Origin: RGIG1828 sp045536915 | GTDB taxonomy: Bacteria; Bacillota; Clostridia; UMGS1810 | DNA length: 6,571 nucleotides | NCBI GenBank assembly: GCA_045536915.1 | Contig: JAZSOL010000047.1 | Span: forward strand, 1 to 6,571 | Direction of reading: 5' to 3' | Shown: piece by piece, positions 1 through 5,938 of the stretch | Layout: every line of letters begins with the position of its first letter | Numbering within the stretch: the stretch's first letter is position 1 | Position numbers and translations under genes: made by a program | The notes under the pieces: generated by a model | Database searches by the model: none | What the model saw: only the letters and a program-made list of their open reading frames with translations | What the model was told of the DNA's origin: nothing

Positions 1-20
1 ACATGGCTACGATCCGACTT
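1..20 (-). other. Sequencing adapter remnant at contig end (artifact)
   Basis: The reverse complement of these bases is AAGTCGGATCGTAGCCATGT. From memory this equals the first 20 bases of the MGI/BGISEQ reverse-read adapter. It lies at the extreme edge of the window, where untrimmed read ends are assembled into contigs. The A at base 21 could belong to either side of the junction. The reading frame of the AraC gene stops sensibly matching its family exactly where this stretch begins. The match is recalled, not searched, but an exact 20-base match at a contig tip is very unlikely by chance. Confidence 0.9.
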
Positions 21-663
21 TAGTGCAAAGATAACTCTTGCTTAAGTTAAAATGCTCTGCGAGTGTGTCGAGATTTGCTGTGGTAAAGTTTTTGTCCAGA
101 TAATCCAGAACAGGGCTTGTCGGGGAATTTGATGCTGAGGATTTATGCTTTGAATTCTTATGGTTTTGCAAAATAGCAAAAATGCATACAACCAATTCCA
201 GAAATTTAATCTGCCTGAGTGTTGAGTGAAAGAAAGTCGGATCGGGGTTTTGATAATTTACTTTTTTATATTCGGAAAACAGTCTGATTATTTTCTTTTT
301 TTCTTCATTGGTGGGAGAAAATATTATTACGTCATTATTGTTGAGAATATTTTTTATTACCCGGAATTCTAAAGGATTAAAATTATCCATAAGGTAACGT
401 GGGCTGACTTCTATTATGTATCTTTCAAATTTTTTGTTATCATCCCTGATAATCTTGTGAATCTGATCAGGCTTGAATATGAGAATGTCACCGGCATTGA
501 TTTCATATACCTTGTTGTTGATAAGACATTCTTTCCCGCCGTCTACCAGAAAATATATCTCGATGTGTTCGTGAAAATGAATGGGAAAGCTCTCGGAATC
601 ATAGCTTTTTATGTGACTTGCAAAGAAGTCAACATAAACTTTATCTTCGCTCACAGGTAACAT
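7..663 (-). CDS. AraC-family transcriptional regulator, 3'-truncated by the contig end
   Basis: This is the N-terminal part of a cytoplasmic AraC/XylS-type transcription factor. The open frame gives 218 residues, but the last four (KVGS) and the TAG stop come from adapter sequence, so real coding ends near base 22. Residues about 26-73 form a cupin-like sensor barrel with the typical HFHEHIEI strand (His29, His31, His33, Glu35) and the later NAGDILIFKPDQIHKI segment, which usually binds a sugar or sugar acid. Residues about 185-214 begin the DNA-binding domain (LDTLAEHFNLSKSYLCT, first helix-turn-helix). The second helix-turn-helix and the rest of a roughly 280-300 residue protein are missing. 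The start ATG at 663 is chosen because GGAGG lies 7 bases upstream and family similarity begins there; an upstream in-frame start at 753 would place the promoter inside the gene. It is divergent from the URO-D/PL8 operon and probably regulates it. Family is certain; ligand and target are inferred. Confidence 0.9.
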   Translation of the reverse strand: MLPVSEDKVYVDFFASHIKSYDSESFPIHFHEHIEIYFLVDGGKECLINNKVYEINAGDILIFKPDQIHKIIRDDNKKFERYIIEVSPRYLMDNFNPLEFRVIKNILNNNDVIIFSPTNEEKKKIIRLFSEYKKVNYQNPDPTFFHSTLRQIKFLELVVCIFAILQNHKNSKHKSSASNSPTSPVLDYLDKNFTTANLDTLAEHFNLSKSYLCTKVGS

Positions 664-668
664 TTTTA

Positions 669-675
669 TCCCTCC
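669..675 (-). promoter_or_regulatory. Ribosome binding site of the AraC gene
   Basis: On the minus strand this reads GGAGGGA. Its GGAGG core ends 7 bases before the ATG at 663. It decides the start against the upstream in-frame ATG at 753, which would add 30 residues unlike the family and would be translated from upstream of the transcription start. Confidence 0.85.
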
Positions 676-694
676 AAACCGTTTTATATCGTAT

Positions 695-723
695 ATTATA
701 GCCAATAGATAAAAAAATGTCAA
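695..723 (-). promoter_or_regulatory. Consensus sigma-A promoter of the AraC gene
   Basis: On the minus strand there is TTGACA (718-723), a 17-base spacer (701-717) and TATAAT (695-700). Both hexamers and the spacer length are the exact housekeeping consensus. Transcription should begin near base 688, leaving a leader of only about 25 bases before the ATG at 663, enough to hold the ribosome binding site. Confidence 0.88.
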
Positions 724-745
724 GTTTTCCATAAAATGTGCAAGG

Positions 746-777
746 ATTATCATTTCTTCCTATGATATAATGATAAT
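746..777. promoter_or_regulatory. Candidate operator: inverted repeat across the operon's -10
   Basis: ATTATCATT (746-754) and AATGATAAT (769-777) are perfect 9-base inverted repeats with 14 bases between them. A third copy of the core, ATGATA (762-767), is in direct repeat with 770-775 and forms a second palindrome with TATCAT (748-753). The repeats span the -35/-10 area of the plus-strand promoter. AraC-type proteins commonly bind pairs of direct half-sites, so this is a plausible regulator site, but the low complexity of the DNA keeps confidence low. Confidence 0.35.
763..771 (+). promoter_or_regulatory. Probable extended -10 promoter of the URO-D/PL8 operon
   Basis: TGATATAAT combines an extended TG motif (763-764) with a perfect TATAAT (766-771). 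At the matching -35 position (743-748) the bases are AGGATT, far from TTGACA. A perfect -10 with no real -35 is typical of promoters that need an activator, which fits the AraC-type regulator encoded next to it. Transcription would start near 778, giving a leader of about 78 bases before the ATG at 856. The region is AT-rich, so a chance match is possible. Confidence 0.55.
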
Positions 778-845
778 ATAAAATCACAGTAGAAAGGGGA
801 AAGTATAATCGTAAATTTCTTTGAAATGAGTTAATTACATTATAC

Positions 846-850
846 GGTGA
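846..850 (+). promoter_or_regulatory. Ribosome binding site deciding the URO-D-like gene start
   Basis: GGTGA pairs with the GGUGA part of the anti-Shine-Dalgarno complement and sits 5 bases before the ATG at 856. The alternative in-frame GTG at 847 lies inside this site and has no Shine-Dalgarno sequence of its own at a usable distance. The ATG is therefore preferred. Confidence 0.6.
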
Positions 851-855
851 AAATA

Positions 856-1914
856 ATGTCTTATGATTACGGAATGGCGGCAATCAATCTTGAAATGACC
901 GACAGAGTGCCGAGGGTTGAGTATTCGGCAGAAACTCATTGGGAATTGGTAAAGGCTGTTACCGGCATAGATGTTAGTTCAAAAAGCAGCGAAGAAGCAC
1001 GCACGAAAGCATCAGTTGCATTTAAGAAGGCGTGGAGTTATGATTATGAGTGGGATATTCTTACCCATAACTATATTTTTGACGGAAAACACTCTAAAAT
1101 GGGGCATGCAAGCTATGCTTCGGACTCTGTTGATTTCGACAGCGAAACTGCGCAGTTTTTTAAAGAGCCTGAAGATGTTATTGCCTTTGATTTTTGGGAA
1201 GAATTTGGCGAAAGAGATATAAATCAGATAACAAAGGATTTTGAAGAAAAATATAACTCCAACTGCGAAAAGTATTCCGACACGGTAAACACCACCGGCA
1301 TATACATAAGCCTGATGTCGGGGCTGATAGAGCTTTTGGGCTGGGATATGCTACTGCTCACCGCCGGACTGTATCCGGAGAAGTTCGGAGAATTTGCCAA
1401 CCGCTATGCCGAATGGATAGGGCAATACTTTAAAGGACTTTCTCTGGCAAGCTTTCCGGTTGTGAATATTCATGATGACATCGTCTGGACAGGCGGTCCG
1501 TTTCTTAATCCCGAATGGTACAGAAAATATATTTTCCCCAATTACAAAAAGAACTTTGCTCCGCTTCTTGAAAACGGCAAAAAAATAATTTACACCTCCG
1601 ACGGCAACTACAATGAATTTGTTGATGATATAGCCGCTTGCGGCGTGCACGGATTTGTGCTGGAGCCGCTGACGGATATGCAGTATATTGCGGATAAATA
1701 CGGCAAAACCCACGTGTTTATAGGAAACGCAGACACCAACATCCTGCTTCGGGGCAACAGGGATGATATATATGGCGAGGTTAAAAGGTGCATGGATATC
1801 GGCAAAAAATATCCGGGATTTTTTATGGCGGTCGGTAATCATATTCCTTCCAATACACCTGTTGACAATGCATTGTGGTATAATGAGTGTTATGAAAAAT
1901 TAAGCAAAAGATAA
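856..1914 (+). CDS. Uroporphyrinogen decarboxylase (URO-D) superfamily protein, not HemE
   Basis: This is a cytoplasmic, 352-residue TIM-barrel protein with no signal peptide or membrane segment. Family features in order: the N-terminal AAINLEMTDRVPRVEYSA segment, HDDIVWTGGPFLNPEWY (His206, Asp207, Asp208), YTSDGN (Thr247, Asp249), FIGNADTNILLRGNRDDI, and the closing MAVGNHIPSNTPVDN (Asn328). The RQAGR-type arginine motif of heme-pathway HemE is absent, so it should not act in heme synthesis. In corrinoid:CoM methyltransferases (MtaA/MtbA type) zinc is held by an HxC motif and a later Cys; the matching places here are Thr247, Asp249 and probably Asn328, so a zinc-thiolate methyl transfer is unlikely as well. 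It is the first gene of the probable operon, 28 bases before the lyase gene. A GTG at 847 is an alternative start giving 355 residues. Family assignment is firm; reaction and substrate are unknown. Confidence 0.88.
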   Translation: MSYDYGMAAINLEMTDRVPRVEYSAETHWELVKAVTGIDVSSKSSEEARTKASVAFKKAWSYDYEWDILTHNYIFDGKHSKMGHASYASDSVDFDSETAQFFKEPEDVIAFDFWEEFGERDINQITKDFEEKYNSNCEKYSDTVNTTGIYISLMSGLIELLGWDMLLLTAGLYPEKFGEFANRYAEWIGQYFKGLSLASFPVVNIHDDIVWTGGPFLNPEWYRKYIFPNYKKNFAPLLENGKKIIYTSDGNYNEFVDDIAACGVHGFVLEPLTDMQYIADKYGKTHVFIGNADTNILLRGNRDDIYGEVKRCMDIGKKYPGFFMAVGNHIPSNTPVDNALWYNECYEKLSKR

Positions 1915-1926
1915 TAACTGATAAAA

Positions 1927-1935
1927 AGAAGGAGG
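1927..1935 (+). promoter_or_regulatory. Ribosome binding site supporting a TTG start
   Basis: AGAAGGAGG is a near-perfect Shine-Dalgarno sequence ending 7 bases before the TTG at 1943. It supports TTG as the lyase start; the next in-frame ATG (Met19) falls inside the signal peptide and would remove its positively charged N-terminus. Confidence 0.85.
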
Positions 1936-1942
1936 AATAATA

Positions 1943-4900
1943 TTGAAAAAAAGAAGTCAAACAAAAGATAAGCGATGTATAAGCTTTTTGATTGCAATGC
2001 TGTTGTTGTTTGAAATGTTTGCTCCGTCATTGCTTTTTGGGCAGGTATATGCGGCATGGGACGGTGTTGCAGGAAGTGATGAGCCGGGCAAAATACGGCC
2101 GCTGTTTGATTTTACGGATTTGCAGAGCTTTTCCAAGCTGGGCTTTGAACCGTCTGCCCGGCACAGAGACAGCGCAGACAGCTACAGCATATGGTGGAGT
2201 GATCACCTGTCAACTCCGAGGCTGGAGTTTAAGGAATTTCCTCTTGGTATACCACTCGACTGGAGTGATGCCAAGGAAATAAAGGTAAAAATGTACTCTC
2301 CAAAAGCCACTAATGCACAATTGATTTTTGTGGTATGCTCAAGTCCTGCTGCAACGGGCGAGTGGAGATACTACAGCGAGTATTTTAAAATAGACTGGGA
2401 AGGCTTTAAGGAGTTCAGATTCAAATTTGCCGATATGACTCCTTCAAGATCACCGGACATAACCGATATGAGCGGTGGTATTCACATTATAGCTGACGGA
2501 GGCTACGGTCTGATTGGTAATCCGGAAAGCGAGCTTTACATTACATCAATGAATCTGATAGGAGAAGGGGACATGTATAATTTTACCGAATCATATTATG
2601 ACACAGAGAAAATTGAAGAGGCGATTAGTTCGCTGAAGGATTCTGTGGCAGTTTATGCCGAAGGTGCAAATGCTGTAACCGATGAGGGAAAGATTGCTCT
2701 TGAATATGATATTGATTATGTTAATAAAACCGTAATGGTGCCCATAAATGTTTTTTCTGACTTTCTGGGTGTGCAAATCTGCGACAAAAACGAAGGCTAC
2801 AGCATAAAGCATGGCGGAAAGGTTGTGTGGGGCAAGCTTGATGAAAACCAGGTCAACACCGATACTGAGGGTGCAAAGTCGGAAAGCTTCACGTTGAGCC
2901 GCACACCTTATGAAAAAAATTCGCTTGTGTATGTGCCGGGAGAGGAAATAGCAAAGCTTTTGGGCTTTTCTGCATTTTCAGATAGCAGGCTTTTGTGCAT
3001 AGGTACTCCCGAAATGACTCAGAAGCTCAGACGACCTCTTGACATGGGTGTTAATGAGCTTAATGAAATAGTATCTCAGAAGGCATATGAAAAGAAGGTT
3101 GACCTTACCTCATTTACCAAAGAAGACACCATAGAGCCCAAAAAGAGATGGCGTGAGCGTCTGGTGGGCAACAAAGAAACAAACGATATGTCAAACCCCA
3201 ACGTGGCGGCAATAATAAAAGCTATTGATGCATCGGCTGAAAAGTCAAGGTCACTCATAATAAGAGATAATCCCGAAAAAACACTTTTCCCCGATATTGC
3301 AATGACCGAATCGGCTCACATGACAGCTGCATTCAAATATATTACCCCGATGGCAAAAGCCTATGCGTGCTACGGAAGTAAATATTATCAGGATAAAACA
3401 ATGCTTGCCGATGTTCTCTATTGCCTTGACTGGATGACGAAAAATTATTACAGCGAAGAGGGCAGAGCAAACTGGACCGACAACACCTTTGATAACTGGT
3501 GGGACTGGAACATGGGCTCGGCTCAGGAGCTTATAGATACTTTGTATTGTATAGAAGATGCCCTCACGGAAGATCAGATTAAAAACTATCTGGCATATTA
3601 CCATGCAACCCAGACAAATGTTCATCCGAGCGGCGGTGCGAACACAGCGAACGATTGCTATCTGATTACCGGTGCAGCTTTACTTCTTGAAGACTTTGAA
3701 CTGATTATCAGAATGCCTGTGCATGCTCTGGGTACATATCTGTTCGGTGACGATAACGAAAGACTTACCGAAACAGAGGGTTATCTTGTGAGAGACGGAA
3801 AGCCCATTAAAAAGGGTACGGGATTTTTCTCCGACGGTTCGTATGTGTTCCATTATCTGCATGCAATGAACGGTTTGTACGGATACGGACATTTTCAGTC
3901 GCTTGTAAAGTATGAGCATATTATTGCCGGCACAAAGTTTGATCTCAACAATTCCCTGAAATTCAATCTTGCAGAGCTGTTCTTTAGCAGTATTGACACA
4001 ATAAATTACGGCACATCAATATTTCCGGGCATGAGAGCGAGATATGCCGGCCTCAACTGCTACGCATACGCAGCTGAACCCCTTGTTAATGCTTATCTTA
4101 TGGCAGAGCATTATGACGAGGATACCAAAAATGAAATATATTCCATTGTGAAGGATACATATCTCGATACACCGTATAAAGCATCAATCATATCATTCCT
4201 TCCCATAGACCGGGTTAAGGATTTTGAAGAGATGATAGCCGATGAAAGCATAAAACCGCGCGAAAGTGTGAGCATGAGCAAAACCTTCTACAATGCCGAC
4301 AGAGTTATTCACAAAAGAGAAAACTGGGCTGCCGGAGTTGCAATGTCATCATCAAGGGTTTTCAACTATGAATGCATAGGCGGTACAAACTTAACAGGAT
4401 GGTATCAGGGTGACGGAAGAACAGAGTGGCTTTTAAAGGATACCGACAGGAATCTTACGGAGGCATACTGGAAGGCAATGGATCCGTATCGCATGCCGGG
4501 AACCACAGTCGACACTCAGGAACGAAAAAAAGTTTCAATACATATGGGCAATGAATACTTAAGCTCAAAGGATTTTGTGGGCGGAGTGTCGCTTGGTAAT
4601 GAATACTCCATAGCGTCAATGGAGCTTGAAAGCTACCATTCAGATGAGGATTTCGGAGTTGATATGGGCGGCTATGGCGGTAAAAATCCGGCACACAAAA
4701 ACGACCTTACAGCCAAAAAGTCATATTTTATGACGGATGATGCTGTTGTTTGCCTTGGAACTGACGTAAATGCCACAGATAACAACAATGCCGAAGTTCT
4801 CACAATTGTTGAAAACATTCTCACGGATTCAATAGTTCGTCTGGCGGATAATTCAGTAAGCTTTGAGCCGTATGAAATAAAATCCGTTGACGGAACAACG

Positions 4901-5920
4901 CAAGAAGCTGTAAACATCCCTGCCAACACCATTGACGGAAACTACTTTACCAAATGGGCAGGAATTAAGGATCAGTATCTTATATGGGATCTTGGCGAAA
5001 ATAAGACTCTTGGATTTATAAACCTTGCATTTATTAACGGCAATGCACGTACCCAGCAGTTTGAGCTTCTGATTTCATCAGACGGTGTGGCATGGGAAAG
5101 CGTGTTTGACGGTTCAAGCGGCGGCAAAACAGAGGACGATGAAGCCTTTGACCTTAAGGGAAAGACGGGCAGATACATTAAGTTCGTAAACAAGGGCAAC
5201 AGCACCGGAAGCGAATGGGTATCGATTTCAGAGGCGAGTGTGTATCCTCCGAATACCGACGGTTCAATCGGTATTGTGGCAGACGAGATTTACGGCTCGG
5301 ATCCTTTGTATTACCAAAACGGTGAGCTTTTTGTTCAGGGCGAGGACGTTGACATGACCGGCATCACCTGGGCGAACTACAATAACCTTTGCGGCTACTG
5401 GTTCCCCTCCGACAATAAAACAGATCAGCTTGGAACACTTAAAACACGCCGCACAAAAGGCAATTCATCATGCCTCGAAATCTGGTATTCCCACGGCATA
5501 AATCCCGACAAGGGCGGATATGCATATGCGCTTCTTCCCGGAGCAGATAAAGAGTACACCAAAGCCTTTGCCGAAAGCGGAAACGTTGAAATTCTTTCCA
5601 ACAACGGCAAAATTCAGGCTGTGAAAGACAAACGCACCAACACGACCTACATCGTCTTCTGGCAGGCAGGAGAATTTGAAGGAATTAAGCTCGAAAAGCC
5701 TGGTATGGTTATTGCGCGTGAAACTGATTCAACCTATGAGATTGCAATTTCCGATCCGACTCAAAAGCTTACTTCCAACAAGGTAACAATCAACAAAGCT
5801 CTCACACCGGTCAAGCTTGACGAGTTTGCAAAATCCGAGACTGACGGCAACAGCACGGTTGTAGCTTTAGATATGACATACCTTTCCGGCAGAACTCTGG
5901 AATGTGTATTTAAAAAATAA
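1943..5920 (+). CDS. Secreted multidomain polysaccharide lyase, family PL8
   Basis: This is an extracellular lyase that should cleave an acidic polysaccharide by beta-elimination, giving unsaturated uronic-acid products; PL8 members act on hyaluronate, chondroitin or xanthan. It has 1325 residues. Order: signal peptide 1-37 (cleavage after VYA, no lipobox); beta-sandwich, probably sugar-binding, about 50-206; copper-amine-oxidase-N-like domain about 235-355; PL8 alpha-domain about 400-780; PL8 beta-domain from about 786, interrupted by an F5/8C (CBM32-like) domain about 968-1103 and resuming at about 1121. Active-site signs: aromatic patch NWWDW (Trp519, Trp520), GGAN (Asn567), DGSYVFH (His637) and Tyr646, with the His-Tyr spacing of 9 seen in known lyases, Arg698/Arg700, and SSSRVFNYE (Glu810). 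The PL8 hallmarks GWYQGDGRTEW, MDPYRMPGTTVD and ISDPTQ are present. The usual second active-site Arg may be Leu704 here, and an Asn after the Glu is Gly813. No LPxTG anchor is seen. PL8 usually has 750-1000 residues; the added domains explain the extra length. The family is firm; the substrate is not determined. Confidence 0.94.
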   Translation: MKKRSQTKDKRCISFLIAMLLLFEMFAPSLLFGQVYAAWDGVAGSDEPGKIRPLFDFTDLQSFSKLGFEPSARHRDSADSYSIWWSDHLSTPRLEFKEFPLGIPLDWSDAKEIKVKMYSPKATNAQLIFVVCSSPAATGEWRYYSEYFKIDWEGFKEFRFKFADMTPSRSPDITDMSGGIHIIADGGYGLIGNPESELYITSMNLIGEGDMYNFTESYYDTEKIEEAISSLKDSVAVYAEGANAVTDEGKIALEYDIDYVNKTVMVPINVFSDFLGVQICDKNEGYSIKHGGKVVWGKLDENQVNTDTEGAKSESFTLSRTPYEKNSLVYVPGEEIAKLLGFSAFSDSRLLCIGTPEMTQKLRRPLDMGVNELNEIVSQKAYEKKVDLTSFTKEDTIEPKKRWRERLVGNKETNDMSNPNVAAIIKAIDASAEKSRSLIIRDNPEKTLFPDIAMTESAHMTAAFKYITPMAKAYACYGSKYYQDKTMLADVLYCLDWMTKNYYSEEGRANWTDNTFDNWWDWNMGSAQELIDTLYCIEDALTEDQIKNYLAYYHATQTNVHPSGGANTANDCYLITGAALLLEDFELIIRMPVHALGTYLFGDDNERLTETEGYLVRDGKPIKKGTGFFSDGSYVFHYLHAMNGLYGYGHFQSLVKYEHIIAGTKFDLNNSLKFNLAELFFSSIDTINYGTSIFPGMRARYAGLNCYAYAAEPLVNAYLMAEHYDEDTKNEIYSIVKDTYLDTPYKASIISFLPIDRVKDFEEMIADESIKPRESVSMSKTFYNADRVIHKRENWAAGVAMSSSRVFNYECIGGTNLTGWYQGDGRTEWLLKDTDRNLTEAYWKAMDPYRMPGTTVDTQERKKVSIHMGNEYLSSKDFVGGVSLGNEYSIASMELESYHSDEDFGVDMGGYGGKNPAHKNDLTAKKSYFMTDDAVVCLGTDVNATDNNNAEVLTIVENILTDSIVRLADNSVSFEPYEIKSVDGTTQEAVNIPANTIDGNYFTKWAGIKDQYLIWDLGENKTLGFINLAFINGNARTQQFELLISSDGVAWESVFDGSSGGKTEDDEAFDLKGKTGRYIKFVNKGNSTGSEWVSISEASVYPPNTDGSIGIVADEIYGSDPLYYQNGELFVQGEDVDMTGITWANYNNLCGYWFPSDNKTDQLGTLKTRRTKGNSSCLEIWYSHGINPDKGGYAYALLPGADKEYTKAFAESGNVEILSNNGKIQAVKDKRTNTTYIVFWQAGEFEGIKLEKPGMVIARETDSTYEIAISDPTQKLTSNKVTINKALTPVKLDEFAKSETDGNSTVVALDMTYLSGRTLECVFKK

Positions 5921-5938
5921 AATATGGAGGGATTTATT

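Noticed and set aside
7..24. Natural premature stop or frameshift making the AraC gene a pseudogene
   Set aside because: The divergence from the AraC family begins exactly where the sequence matches a sequencing adapter, so it is an artifact and not a mutation.
664..753. Longer AraC protein starting at the upstream in-frame ATG (753)
   Set aside because: The extra 30 residues do not resemble the family, the start lies upstream of a perfect promoter, and the ATG at 663 has an ideal GGAGG.
791..833. Leader peptide after the GGGGA-like site at 796-800
   Set aside because: No ATG, GTG or TTG lies at a usable distance. TTG 821 is followed by a stop after one codon and ATG 825 opens only two codons, so nothing supportable is encoded.
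664..855. Riboswitch, CRISPR, tRNA or mobile-element signals in the divergent region
   Set aside because: No long conserved stem structure, regular repeat-spacer pattern, tRNA fold or transposon end is visible; promoters and one inverted repeat explain the region.
1351..1842. Minus-strand open frame of 163 codons opposite the URO-D-like gene
   Set aside because: It is fully inside a well-supported gene on the other strand, has no recognizable domain and no convincing ribosome binding site.
856..1914. HemE, the heme-pathway uroporphyrinogen decarboxylase
   Set aside because: The N-terminal arginine motif needed to bind the porphyrinogen is absent and the neighboring genes are for polysaccharide degradation.
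1915..1942. Terminator or separate promoter between the URO-D-like and lyase genes
   Set aside because: The 28-base gap holds only the ribosome binding site; no hairpin with a T-run and no -35/-10 pair is present.
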